Below, in pieces: positions 31,474 to 39,619 of a DNA stretch of 64,000 bases. The stretch is from Deltaproteobacteria bacterium (lineage in GTDB: Bacteria > Myxococcota_A > UBA9160 > UBA4427): the NCBI GenBank assembly GCA_029261855.1, contig JAJDAN010000013.1:168935-232934 (forward strand), in the 5' to 3' direction. The stretch's first letter is position 1. Every line of letters starts with the position of its first letter. The translations under genes and the position numbers were made by a program. The notes below the pieces were generated by a model. The model was not told where the DNA came from, did not search any database, and saw only the letters and a list, made by a program, of their open reading frames with translations.

Positions 31474-32670
31474 TCAGTCGTTGAAGAAGGGACTGTCTCC
31501 GGGCAGCCCCAGCAGCACGCGGCCCGCGGTCTCCTGCCACTGGGGCGAGACCATGATGTGCTGGGGCACCACCCGCACGTCCCGCAGACAACGGTCGAGG
31601 GGGCAGTCGACGAAGTTCGCCGTCGTGCCCGCCGCCGCGTAGAGGATCTCGACGCTGCGGACGGCTTCGGTGCAGGCCCGCGAGCAGGCCAGATGCACGC
31701 CCATGCGCTGGTCGGGTGTCGCTTCGCGACCCGCGTCGACCACCCGCCAGACGTCGTCGACGGCTTCGAACACGAATGCCCGGGCAGCGCCGAGGATCGC
31801 GACCGCCTCCGCGAAGGCGAGATGGACCGACACCTTTTCCCGCAGCAGCTTGCGCGAGCCGCGCGGCTGCTTTTCCGAGGCCAGGGCCGCGAAGTGGTCG
31901 ATGGCCGCCTGGGCAATACCGGTTGCAACCCCGACCTTGTTGTAGGCGAGCCGGTTGAAGGGTGGGAAGCGGTGGAGCGTGCCCGCCCCGTCCCCAGGCA
32001 GCATTCCCCCTTGCATCGCGGCGGTGACGCGCTCGTTGGGGACGAAGGCGTCGGTCGCGAGCACATCGTGGCTTCCCGACCCTCGCAATCCGGAAACGTG
32101 CCAGGTGTCCAGGATCTCGAAGTCGTCGCGAGCGATCAGCATTTCGCGAAGCACCGGGCCGCCGCCGGGGTTCTCGGCCGGGGCGTCGCCGTCCATCACG
32201 ATGCACTGGCCCCAGAACCAGCCCGCATTGTGGCATCCGCTCGCGAAGGGCCACTGCCCGGACACCTGATAGCCGCCGGCGACCGGGGTTGCGCGTCCGA
32301 GCGGGTTGAGGGCGCCGGACACGATCAAGGAGTCGTCCGCGTACAGCTTGCGTGCGGTCTCGCGCGCGAGGGCCGCACCGAGGAATCCCATGTTCTCGAT
32401 GCCGATCATCAGGTTCCAGCCGGTAGCGCCGTCACCGCCTGCGATGATCTCGATCGTCTCGATCTGGGTGCGCGGGTCGCATTCCTCGCCACCCACGTCG
32501 CGCGGTGCAGAGATCTTGTAGAGCCCCGCTGCGGCCATCGCCGCCGCAACCCGTTCGGGGAGATGGCGTTCGCGTTCAGCCTCGTCGGCACACTCGCGAA
32601 TCAGGGGGATCAGCGCGCGGGCGCGATCTCGCGGGTCGGGGCGGTCTCCGGCAACGGCCACGTCGGCCAT
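31474..32670 (-). CDS. acyl-CoA dehydrogenase-like flavin monooxygenase (HsaA/DszC type)
   Basis: Protein of 398 aa with the acyl-CoA dehydrogenase fold but of the oxygenase branch (HsaA, DszC, 4-hydroxyphenylacetate 3-hydroxylase C2). Marker segments are GGDGATGWNLMIG near residue 78, the beta-domain SGQWPFASGCHNAGW near 138, DTWHVSGLRGSGSHDV near 190, and the C-terminal TANFVDCPLDRCLRDVRV near 355. It would use reduced flavin from a partner reductase to hydroxylate an aromatic or bulky substrate. The ATG at 32670 lies inside a perfect TATAAT; the in-frame GTG at 32661, 7 nt after that box, may be the true, leaderless start, giving 395 aa. It converges with the aldolase and is divergent from Coq4. 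Confidence 0.87.
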   Translation of the reverse strand: MADVAVAGDRPDPRDRARALIPLIRECADEAERERHLPERVAAAMAAAGLYKISAPRDVGGEECDPRTQIETIEIIAGGDGATGWNLMIGIENMGFLGAALARETARKLYADDSLIVSGALNPLGRATPVAGGYQVSGQWPFASGCHNAGWFWGQCIVMDGDAPAENPGGGPVLREMLIARDDFEILDTWHVSGLRGSGSHDVLATDAFVPNERVTAAMQGGMLPGDGAGTLHRFPPFNRLAYNKVGVATGIAQAAIDHFAALASEKQPRGSRKLLREKVSVHLAFAEAVAILGAARAFVFEAVDDVWRVVDAGREATPDQRMGVHLACSRACTEAVRSVEILYAAAGTTANFVDCPLDRCLRDVRVVPQHIMVSPQWQETAGRVLLGLPGDSPFFND

Positions 32671-32674
32671 TATA
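32661..32674 (-). promoter_or_regulatory. consensus TATAAT overlapping the annotated start of the monooxygenase
   Basis: On the minus strand TATAAT occupies 32674-32669; 7 nt later (32661) is an in-frame GTG. The nominal ATG at 32670 overlaps the end of the hexamer and could not be in a transcript made from it. No Shine-Dalgarno is near the ATG. Confidence 0.5.
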
Positions 32675-32727
32675 GACAGGTTCTCGCCTCTCCGGGGCAT
32701 TGCTTGACTGGATCCTCGTGAGTCGCG

Positions 32728-33504
32728 ATGCTCGCCGCCATGTCCCGGATTCTCGACTTCGTCCGACTGCGCTGGCAGCAGCGCGTTCGCCCACTGGTGG
32801 CGCGACGCGCCTTCCTGCGGCTGATGGAAAATCCGGACGAGACGGAGCACGTATTCGTCGTGATTCGTTCGCTTTCCGGGCGCAGCTTCGAACGACTGAT
32901 TCGGCGGGTGAGGCGGGACCCGGTCGGTGCGCGGGTCGTGAAGGAACGTCGCAACCTGATTCCCGTGCTCTCCGACGCCGCGTACCTCGAGGGCCTCGCG
33001 GTGGAGAGTCTGGGCCACCACTACCAGCGCTTCATCTCGAACGAGCAGATCTCGGCGGCCGGGCTCGAGGCCGCGAGCATGAGCGAGCGAGCCGGCTGGG
33101 GACCTGCCGTCGACGAGCGCGACTTCGAGGACGAGGCGTTCGGTGCCCGCCTGCGCGACATGCACGACCTGTGGCACGTCGTGACGGGGTACAGCCGCGA
33201 CCTACTCGGAGAACTCGCGCTGCTGGCCTTTACGTACGAGCAGACCCGCGACCCGGGCATCGGCTACATCGTTCGCAACGTCGAGCGCCGGATGCGACGG
33301 GGTGGCGACAAGCAGATCTCGGACTTCCTGCGTGACGCGTCGGCGCGCGGGCGCGCGGCGGCGTTCCTCCCGGCAGCGGATTGGGAAGCGTTGCTCGAAC
33401 GGCCGCTCGACGAAGTGCGACGGGACCTGCGCGTGGGAAGTCCCGTCGCGTACGAGGAACAGCGGTCGGCTGCAGGGGAGGCTGCCGCGGCAGCACGCGC
33501 GTGA
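32728..33504 (+). CDS. Coq4-like protein
   Basis: Protein of 258 aa of the Coq4 family. The diagnostic metal-binding motif HDxxH-x11-E is intact: HDLWH at residue 146 onward, with the Glu in RDLLGELALL. Coq4 takes part in ubiquinone biosynthesis in the inner membrane, in eukaryotes as an oxidative decarboxylase. Bacterial homologues are found in alpha- and deltaproteobacteria-like groups. A second possible start is ATG 32740 (MSRILDF); neither has a clear Shine-Dalgarno. Its stop overlaps the GTG of the Nudix gene by 4 nt. Other quinone genes are not nearby, though several quinone-reducing enzymes are encoded in the window. Confidence 0.85.
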   Translation: MLAAMSRILDFVRLRWQQRVRPLVARRAFLRLMENPDETEHVFVVIRSLSGRSFERLIRRVRRDPVGARVVKERRNLIPVLSDAAYLEGLAVESLGHHYQRFISNEQISAAGLEAASMSERAGWGPAVDERDFEDEAFGARLRDMHDLWHVVTGYSRDLLGELALLAFTYEQTRDPGIGYIVRNVERRMRRGGDKQISDFLRDASARGRAAAFLPAADWEALLERPLDEVRRDLRVGSPVAYEEQRSAAGEAAAAARA

Positions 33505-34160
33505 CGGCCCGCCCGAGCGGACCCGCTGGACGAAGGCGGTCCTCCGCGGAACGGCCGCGCCGGCCGCGCGACGCCGCAACCCTGGTACTCGCGCGCGGCC
33601 GCGGTGCCGATGCCGAAGTGCTGATGGGACGGCGCGAGCCCCTCGATCGCTTCATGCCAGACGTCTACGTGTTTCCCGGCGGCCGGGTCGACCCCACTGA
33701 CGCGACGCATCCGGCGGTCAGTGAGCTGCGTCCCGACGTGGCTGCGGGACTGCAGCAGGCGACGGGCGCGGCGCGTGCCCGGGCGATCGGCGTGGCGGCC
33801 ATTCGCGAGACTTTCGAAGAGACGGGCCTCGTCGTTGGCCAGCGGGAGGGCGGCTCGCTCTTGCCCGGCCTGGGGCACCTCGAGTACCTGGCTCGCGCGA
33901 TCACGCCGGCGGGGAATCCGATCCGCTATCACGCGCGCTTCTTCCTGGCCGACGCCACCCAGGCATCGGGCACGCTCCGCAGCAACGGCGAGCTGCTGGA
34001 TCTCGCCTGGGTGCCGATTCCCCGGGCCCTCGAGCTGGACATCATCGACGTCACCCAGGTCGTGCTGCGCGAGGCGGCGGCGCGGCTCGCGGGCATTGCT
34101 GCCCCGGGCGTACCGCTGATCCACTACCACCGGGGCGCACAACGGATTCGCCGGGCCTGA
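33501..34160 (+). CDS. Nudix hydrolase
   Basis: Nudix-family protein of 219 aa. The N-terminal 25 residues are basic and probably flexible. The fold starts with AATLVLARGRGADAEVLMGRR and the VFPGGRVDP motif near residue 57; the Nudix box core RETFEETGLV lies near 100. The length and the long insert between VFPGGRVD and the Nudix box resemble CoA-pyrophosphatase/NUDT19-like members, which would suit an organism rich in acyl-CoA enzymes, but the substrate is not proven. The GTG start overlaps the Coq4 stop. It converges with a lipase-like lipoprotein gene 34 nt away. Confidence 0.85.
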   Translation: MTARPSGPAGRRRSSAERPRRPRDAATLVLARGRGADAEVLMGRREPLDRFMPDVYVFPGGRVDPTDATHPAVSELRPDVAAGLQQATGAARARAIGVAAIRETFEETGLVVGQREGGSLLPGLGHLEYLARAITPAGNPIRYHARFFLADATQASGTLRSNGELLDLAWVPIPRALELDIIDVTQVVLREAAARLAGIAAPGVPLIHYHRGAQRIRRA

Positions 34161-34194
34161 TGCGGCACGACCGCGTGTGCGGTCGAACCCGGTC

Positions 34195-35532
34195 TCAGAA
34201 GCGCGCGTCCAGCAGGGCATTCAGGCGGGTGGCGACCTCCGGGCTGTGGAGGATCTCGACGTGTCCGTAGTCGAGTGCTCGCACGCTCGACGCCTGGGCC
34301 TGGACCTCCCGTCGCGCCTGGCTCGCGCAGCTGACCGTGCCGTCGCTGCAAGGGCCGCCCGACCCGCCGAAGCCGAAGATCATGTGGTAGTCCACGCGAT
34401 TCGGCAGGGGCTTCGGGATCTGCTCGTCGTCGTCCTCGTAGAAGACCCAGTGGAGGTACTCGCTGGATGGGTTCATGTCCTTGAAGGAAGCCGGCAACTC
34501 GATGGGTGCATCCTGGGTCCGTTTCGCGTTCAGGTCGCCTCCCCACGGTGTCGAGATGCTGACGAACAGGCGTACGTCGTCTCGCCGGGTCTCGCCGGAA
34601 TACTTGAGGAGCGCGCCACGGGAGACCAGCCCGCCCATGCTGTGGGCCACGACGGCGACCTCGTCGAAGCGGTGTTGGAGCTGCACGCGTTTGAGCAGGA
34701 CCGACAGGTGCGTGGAGATGCCGTCGAGCGAGAAGCCCGACGGATAGAAGTAGAACCACGGCTGGAAGCGCGCCCGATCGAGGGAATCGATCAGGCTCGA
34801 GAACTCCTGGGGGTAGCCCGCGATCCCGTGGACGAAGAGCACGGGGATGCGATCCGGGTCGTAGGGTTCGAGGAAGTAGATGCCCGCGAGCTCCTCGTTG
34901 AGGAAATCCATCGGTTGCCACAGGCCGAGCGGTCCGGCGGTCGGTCCGAAGCGGTCGTCGCCGAAGTCGTCACACACCCGGCCCTGGACGGAGAGTGCCC
35001 ACAGGCTGAACTCGCGCTGCTCCTTCGGGGTGCGTTCGATGATCGCCAGCACGTCGATCGGCTCGGTGACCTCCTCGAGGATGGCGTTGGCTGCGAGGTG
35101 GAGGTCCACGTTCGCCCGGTCTCCGGGGCCGACGTCGACGATCTCGCTGTCGTGCACGCGTACGGCCCGTTCTCCGGGGTCGAGCAGTCCGTTCTGGTTG
35201 CGATCCTCGTAGGCGCCGAGCTGGTATCGCCCCGGTGCGACGAGGAAGACGTACGAGCCCGGATTCGCGCGCACGTAGGAGTCGACGCCGACGAGCTGCT
35301 CCTCACCGCCGGGAAGCCGGCCGATCACGACGACGAGAGTTCCTTCGGTGGGGCCCTCGCTGGTGAGACGGCCGCCGATCCGCGCCTGGGATTTCGCCTG
35401 CTCGGCCTGCCCCTTGTATCCGATGAGCCGGCTCAGGCCGGTGCAGCCCACGTTGGGGAGCGCGAGGCCGAGGGACAGGGTCAGCAGGCCGATCCATCTG
35501 GCCGCAGCCGCTCGCGGTAGCGGGGCGCGCAT
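34195..35532 (-). CDS. lipoprotein alpha/beta hydrolase (lipase/esterase)
   Basis: Exported lipoprotein of 445 aa: hydrophobic residues 13-28 end at the lipobox PNVGC. Residues about 45-130 form a beta-sandwich-like region (APGRYQLGAYEDRNQNGLLDPGE contains a short calcium-loop-like DRNQNG). The hydrolase domain covers 190-440: the oxyanion strand PVLFVHGIAGYP near 212, nucleophile elbow AHSMGG near 295, and a late His in DYGHVEIL near 425. It resembles PGAP1/lipase-like esterases acting on lipids or esters at the periplasmic face. GGAGGA lies 7 nt before the ATG. Downstream of it in the same direction comes nothing; upstream is an SGNH hydrolase on the same strand. Confidence 0.85.
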   Translation of the reverse strand: MRAPLPRAAAARWIGLLTLSLGLALPNVGCTGLSRLIGYKGQAEQAKSQARIGGRLTSEGPTEGTLVVVIGRLPGGEEQLVGVDSYVRANPGSYVFLVAPGRYQLGAYEDRNQNGLLDPGERAVRVHDSEIVDVGPGDRANVDLHLAANAILEEVTEPIDVLAIIERTPKEQREFSLWALSVQGRVCDDFGDDRFGPTAGPLGLWQPMDFLNEELAGIYFLEPYDPDRIPVLFVHGIAGYPQEFSSLIDSLDRARFQPWFYFYPSGFSLDGISTHLSVLLKRVQLQHRFDEVAVVAHSMGGLVSRGALLKYSGETRRDDVRLFVSISTPWGGDLNAKRTQDAPIELPASFKDMNPSSEYLHWVFYEDDDEQIPKPLPNRVDYHMIFGFGGSGGPCSDGTVSCASQARREVQAQASSVRALDYGHVEILHSPEVATRLNALLDARF

Positions 35533-35590
35533 TGCGAATTCCTCCGGGTCGATGATGTGAACGAACCTAACGAAGACGCGCCCCTGGCGG

Positions 35591-36583
35591 TCAGGGTGTC
35601 TTCAGGGCTTCTTCGAGGACCTCGGCAACCAGGCGGTTCGCCCCCGCCGCCCAGTGACCGTCCGCCTGCAGTAGCTTGGCCTGGTCTTGTCCGAAGGGTG
35701 CGGGGTCGAGGGCGACGCAACGCACCCCAGGCGCCTCGCAGGCACGTCGGACGGCCGCCCGAGCTGCGTCGTCCAGCGCGGCGCCCTCGGGACCGAGGAT
35801 CGCGGGGCTGCCGTGGTATGCGATCACGACCTCGACGCCGCGTGCGCGCGCGTCCGCCGTTTCCGACAGAACCAGGCGCCGATAGAGCTGGCCGCCGTAG
35901 CGAATGCGTGCGGGAGTCAAGGGAGCGCTGCCTTCCGCCAGCCACTGGAAGATGCGGGCGAGCACATAGGAACGGTCGCGGAGGACCTCGCGACTGCTCA
36001 GCTCGGGCTCGTGTTCGACCAATTCGCCGGCTTCGAGCTCGAACCACGGCTTGCTGCGACCGCTGTGCTCCTGGCGCAGCAGGTCGGCGATGTCGTTCAC
36101 GTAGGTGACGAGCAAGACCACATCACCTGGGCCGAGCTCGGCCATCAATTGGCGCGCCCCGATGAGCTGCTGGTCGGTGCCGTAGCCCATGACCCCCTGG
36201 TTCACGAAGGACCAGTCCGGGAAGCGGCGCGCGAGCAGCGAGTCGAAGCGATCCTCGATGTCGATCCCCTCTCCGAATACGAACGAGTCGCCGAGAACCA
36301 GCAGGCGTCTCGCTGCCCCGGGGTCGAAGACCTCCGTCGCAGACCGATACCCGCTCGCGTTGGTGCGCACCTGCCAGGGCTCTCCGTCGGCGTTGCGTCG
36401 CTGGAGGTCGAGGTGGGGGAGGGGCCGCCATCCCAGGGCCGCGTCCGGCTCGAAGAGTTTTCCCTGCTCGGCGATCGCGTAGACGTAGACGCGCGCGCCG
36501 ATCTCGGCGAGCGCGAAGGCCGCGAGCATGCCGATCCCCACGGCGAGGGGAATGAAGAGAGCGCGCCTGTTCAAGGATCCCAA
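35591..36583 (-). CDS. membrane-anchored SGNH/GDSL hydrolase
   Basis: Protein of 330 aa with a single N-terminal transmembrane anchor (residues 9-28). The SGNH blocks are LVLGDSFVFGEG (catalytic Ser near residue 99), NQGVMGYGTDQQ near 128, TYVNDIADL (block III Asn) near 162 and DGHWAAGANRL (Asp-x-His) near 308. It would remove acyl groups from an envelope or extracellular ester substrate. The stop is 58 nt before the lipase-like gene on the same strand, and the start lies 14 nt after the SnoaL-like gene, so the three could form an operon. Confidence 0.85.
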   Translation of the reverse strand: MGSLNRRALFIPLAVGIGMLAAFALAEIGARVYVYAIAEQGKLFEPDAALGWRPLPHLDLQRRNADGEPWQVRTNASGYRSATEVFDPGAARRLLVLGDSFVFGEGIDIEDRFDSLLARRFPDWSFVNQGVMGYGTDQQLIGARQLMAELGPGDVVLLVTYVNDIADLLRQEHSGRSKPWFELEAGELVEHEPELSSREVLRDRSYVLARIFQWLAEGSAPLTPARIRYGGQLYRRLVLSETADARARGVEVVIAYHGSPAILGPEGAALDDAARAAVRRACEAPGVRCVALDPAPFGQDQAKLLQADGHWAAGANRLVAEVLEEALKTP

Positions 36584-36596
36584 TGGACGTCGTCGC

Positions 36597-37166
36597 TCAG
36601 CCGCGCGAGCTGGCGTCGTTCGCCCGGGGGCGGGTCGCCTGTGCGGGGTAGACCCGTGACCAGCCCTTGTCGTGGGGCGCCATGAAGACGACGGACAGCT
36701 TCATCGATTCGTGCAGCCACACACCGTCCTGCTTGACGTAATCGTCCTCTTCGAAGCCCGCCATCCACAGCGGGCGACCGTCGCTGCGGGTGCAGGGTGC
36801 CAGGATGTCCCAGGTACCCGTGGCGCGGGCCCCGTCGACCTCGATGCGGGGCTTTACGAAGAAGTGCCACGAGAAGCGGAGAGTCGGCTCCAGGAAGCGG
36901 GCGCGGATCTCATCGCGACCCCGGCACAGACCCAGGCCGGGGCCGCCCTCCCAGCTGGCGTCCTCGCTGAACAGTTGGCAGAGCGCGTCGGCGATGCGCG
37001 TCAACTCCTCCGCTCCGACGACGCCGTCCGGCCCGTAGCGCGCGTCGGCCAGCTGACCGTAGCGGGACTTCAGGTTTTGGATCGCCTGCACGTCCTCGGT
37101 CACGGCGACGCGGCGCTCCAGCAGGGCGATCCGTTGTTCGAGGGCATCGCGATCGCCCGGCTTCAT
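36597..37166 (-). CDS. SnoaL-like (NTF2-superfamily) protein
   Basis: Cytoplasmic protein of 189 aa. A short coiled-coil N-terminus (EQRIALLERRVAVTEDVQAIQNLKSRYG in part: ALLERRVAVTEDVQA) leads into an NTF2-like alpha+beta barrel, with phrases LCQLFSEDASWEGGPGLG and GTWDILAPCTRSDGRPLW. Such domains bind small hydrophobic molecules or act as isomerases/cyclases, for example in steroid or polyketide metabolism; the catalytic residues cannot be assigned. GAGAGG precedes the ATG, and a −10-like TAGAAT lies about 30 nt upstream, so it has a short leader. Divergent from the KD-rich protein gene. Confidence 0.82.
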   Translation of the reverse strand: MKPGDRDALEQRIALLERRVAVTEDVQAIQNLKSRYGQLADARYGPDGVVGAEELTRIADALCQLFSEDASWEGGPGLGLCRGRDEIRARFLEPTLRFSWHFFVKPRIEVDGARATGTWDILAPCTRSDGRPLWMAGFEEDDYVKQDGVWLHESMKLSVVFMAPHDKGWSRVYPAQATRPRANDASSRG

Positions 37167-37276
37167 GCAAAGGTCCTCTCGGCGGCGAGGACTGATTCTA
37201 ACGGAATCGGGCTTCGCCGCGGTGTCGCGCGTCGACTACGCTTCCCGGACGGCACCTCTCGAAGGAGAACCCCCAG

Positions 37277-37921
37277 ATGTCGAAAGACAAAGACAAAGAC
37301 AAAGACAAGTACAAAGAGAAAGACAAAGACAAGGGCAGGGACAAGGACAGCAACAAGGCCACGGGCGAGCTGCTCGAACGCATCGAGAAGCGGCTGGTCG
37401 GAATCGGTGCCCGCCAGGACGAGATCTGCGCGAGGCTCGAACGGTTGGAGACGGGAAGGGGCCAGGCCGGGGTCTCCCCCGACGCGCTCGCCAGCTTCCT
37501 CGATCAATTCCGCGCCGGTGAGGCCCTGGGCGAGGCGTCCCTCGGCGCCTGGATCGCGGTGTCCGATCTGGCCTGCGTGAAGGGCGGCTTGCGTACGGTT
37601 CAGCAGCGGGAAGGCATGCATGCGCGCCTGCTCGAAGCGCGCATGAAGGAGCTGGGCGCCACGCCGAGCTTCCAGATCCCCGATTCGGTGCAGGAGAAGG
37701 TCATGGCGGACGCCGCGGATCCGGGCAAGCCGGACGCCCGCAAGGTCGCTGACTTTTGTGCGCGCTTCCCCGACATCGACGCGGCGCTGAAGCCGATCCA
37801 CGACATGGTTGCGAAGCTCGACGCAGATCCGGAGACGCAGTTCCTGTTGCAGACCATCGCCCAGGACGAGCGCTCGACCCTCGAGTTCTTCCAGCAGGCG
37901 AACGAGCTGCTCAGCAGCTAG
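37277..37921 (+). CDS. unknown protein with Lys/Asp-repeat N-terminus
   Basis: Protein of 214 aa. Residues 2-28 are almost purely alternating Lys and Asp (MSKDKDKDKDKYKEKDKDKG), encoded by near-perfect AAAGAC hexamer repeats at 37279-37330. After a coiled-coil-like stretch (LLERIEKRLVGIGARQDEI) comes a helical region with REGMHARLLEARMKELG near 110-128 and QTIAQDERSTLEFFQQ near 193-209. The E-x-x-H word and the late acidic helix faintly recall ferritin-like diiron proteins, but the second E-x-x-H is missing, so no function is claimed. AAGGAG sits 7 nt before the ATG. Convergent with the amidohydrolase gene, 9 nt apart. Confidence 0.65.
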   Translation: MSKDKDKDKDKYKEKDKDKGRDKDSNKATGELLERIEKRLVGIGARQDEICARLERLETGRGQAGVSPDALASFLDQFRAGEALGEASLGAWIAVSDLACVKGGLRTVQQREGMHARLLEARMKELGATPSFQIPDSVQEKVMADAADPGKPDARKVADFCARFPDIDAALKPIHDMVAKLDADPETQFLLQTIAQDERSTLEFFQQANELLSS

Positions 37922-37930
37922 CTCGGGCCG

Positions 37931-39061
37931 TCAGTCCGTGAAGCCGTAGAGCTCGGCGGCGTTGTCGCCGAAGATGCGCGCCTTCTTCCAGGCTTCGATG
38001 CCGTGGGACATCTCGTTGATGAGATACCGGGAATGCGGGAAGTCGTTGCCGTGGTGGGGGAAGTCGCTGCACCACATCATCGTGTCGACGCCCACGGCGT
38101 CACAGTTGCGGACTCCGTACTGATCCTGGATGAACCCGACCTTCCAGTTCGAGTCGTAGTACTCGCTCGGTAGCTTGTCGCCGAGGTCGACATCGCACCA
38201 GTGGCGGTTGCGCCGGTAGCGGTCGTCCATTTCCTGGAGCAGGTAGGGGACCCAGCCCGCGCCGACTTCGCCGCCGACCATGACCAGGCCGGGATAGCGA
38301 CAGAACACCTGGTTGAAGATCATCTCGGCGATCAGCACGGGCATGCGCGACATGGTGGACGCCAGCATCACCAGCTGCGGCGCGCCTCCCTTCTTGGCCG
38401 CCACCTTGCGGGTCGGCTGCTTGGCGGGGACCAGCCCGATGTGGACGTGCACCGGCATCCCGAGTTCTTCGGCGGCCGCCCAGAAGGGGTCGTCGGCTTC
38501 GGAGATGAGGTTCTCGCCGCTCGGCCAGGTAGCGAGGCCGACTCCGACGGCGCCCGCCTGCTTGGCCTCGTGCAGCATCGCGACCGCGTCTTCGGTCTTC
38601 GTCCCCGGCATCTGCCAGATCGCCCCCAGGCGCTTCGGGTCCTGGGCACAGAACTCGGTGATGAACTCGTTGTAGGCCCGCATTCCGGCCATCTGGACCT
38701 CGTCGTCACCGATCGTCATGAAGTAGATCATGGTGCGTTGAGGGGGGAACAGCACTGCGGCGTGGATGCCGTCCTCGTCGAGCAGCTCGATGCGGCCCTT
38801 GGGTTCGTAGATGCCGGGGTGCATGTCTTCGTAGCGACTGCCCGTCCAGCGCAGGTCGCGCGGACTTACCTCTTTCGCAGCCACCAGCCCCAGGGCTTCG
38901 ATGTGCTCGCCGAGCAGCCAACCGTCACCCCCTTCTTCGTCGCGCACGAGCTTCGGCGCGTACGCCTGGTACTTCTTCGGGAGATGCTTCTCCCAGAGGT
39001 CCGGGGCCTCGATGACGTGCTGATCGCAGTCGACGATCTTGAAGGTGCGGGAGTCGTTCAT
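37931..39061 (-). CDS. amidohydrolase family protein (amidohydro-rel/ACMSD-like)
   Basis: TIM-barrel amidohydrolase of 376 aa, ACMSD/2-amino-3-carboxymuconate-semialdehyde-decarboxylase-like branch. The metal motif reads DCDQHVIEAPDLW at residues 9-21 (family pattern D-x-H), followed by the histidine pair in PVHVHIG near 206 and the catalytic Asp in WCSDFPHHGNDFP near 340. Members decarboxylate or hydrolyse aromatic or muconate-type acids and are abundant in uncultured hydrocarbon-degrading lineages. The ATG at 39061 is preceded by CGGAGAA. A 40-codon ORF ends 14 nt upstream in the same direction, suggesting a coupled pair. It converges with the KD-repeat gene. Confidence 0.88.
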   Translation of the reverse strand: MNDSRTFKIVDCDQHVIEAPDLWEKHLPKKYQAYAPKLVRDEEGGDGWLLGEHIEALGLVAAKEVSPRDLRWTGSRYEDMHPGIYEPKGRIELLDEDGIHAAVLFPPQRTMIYFMTIGDDEVQMAGMRAYNEFITEFCAQDPKRLGAIWQMPGTKTEDAVAMLHEAKQAGAVGVGLATWPSGENLISEADDPFWAAAEELGMPVHVHIGLVPAKQPTRKVAAKKGGAPQLVMLASTMSRMPVLIAEMIFNQVFCRYPGLVMVGGEVGAGWVPYLLQEMDDRYRRNRHWCDVDLGDKLPSEYYDSNWKVGFIQDQYGVRNCDAVGVDTMMWCSDFPHHGNDFPHSRYLINEMSHGIEAWKKARIFGDNAAELYGFTD

Positions 39062-39075
39062 GGGGTTCTCCGTTC

Positions 39076-39198
39076 TCAGACGAACTGTTGGACCCACTCG
39101 CGGTAGGTGGCGATGGGCCCGTCGCCGTCGCACAGGGCGGGACGGGTCCAATGCGCCTTGTTCTCGCAGATCGGACGGTCGTCTTTCGACGGGGTCAT
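39076..39198 (-). CDS. small 40-residue ORF upstream of the amidohydrolase
   Basis: A 40-codon frame on the minus strand, starting at ATG 39198 with GAGG 7 nt upstream and ending 14 nt before the amidohydrolase ATG. The peptide begins MTPSKDDRPICENKAHW and ends TYREWVQQFV; it has two cysteines 12 residues apart and normal codon use for this genome. It could be a small accessory protein or a leader peptide coupled to amidohydrolase translation. I do not recognise it. Without homologues the call stays tentative. Confidence 0.5.
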   Translation of the reverse strand: MTPSKDDRPICENKAHWTRPALCDGDGPIATYREWVQQFV

Positions 39199-39285
39199 CG
39201 GCTGCCTCGACTGGCGCCGCCAGGCCTTCGTCCCCGATCCCTACCAGATCAGTGCCAGGGCGCCTCTGGGGGGCGTTCGTGACGA

Positions 39286-39304
39286 AATTGACGGTTCGTC
39301 AATT
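39286..39304. promoter_or_regulatory. TetR-type palindrome AATTGACG-GTT-CGTCAATT
   Basis: Perfect 8-bp inverted repeat with a 3-bp centre, 88 bp upstream of the small ORF/amidohydrolase operon on the minus strand. TTGACG-N3-CGTCAA-like palindromes are typical TetR-family operators. It overlaps the 3' end of the frameshifted outer-membrane gene. Confidence 0.5.
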
Positions 39305-39600
39305 CTAGCAGGGCGGCGCCGCCGGGGGAAGAGCCGGCGGAAGCCACCGGGGCGGCGTCGCCGAACAGGGGGCCGAGCAGCAGCTGCAGGCCGATGAATC
39401 CCATCCACTCCCGGCGCGCGCCGGCCCCGCCGTAAAGGCCGGTGCCACCGGACGCGAGCACGTGCAGCTCGTCGGTCAGGGCGAAGTCGACACCGAAGTT
39501 GACGGCCACCTCGGGATCGTCGCGCTCGATGAAAGCCGATGCGTAGACTTCGGCCAGCAGCTCCATGCGGGCGCTTGCCGCGAAGCCGCCGTACAGCCCC

Positions 39601-39619
39601 AGCCGCCAGCCGCCAGCCG
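39601..39619. repeat. 7-bp tandem duplication (AGCCGCC)x2 plus partial third unit
   Basis: AGCCGCC at 39601-39607 and 39608-39614, then AGCCG at 39615-39619. It lies exactly where the reading frame of the outer-membrane gene breaks. Loss of one 7-bp unit restores the frame. Confidence 0.85.

Noticed and set aside
37279..37330. AAAGAC repeats as a phase-variation switch
   Set aside because: The unit is 6 bp, so slippage keeps the frame; it can only change the length of the KD tail.
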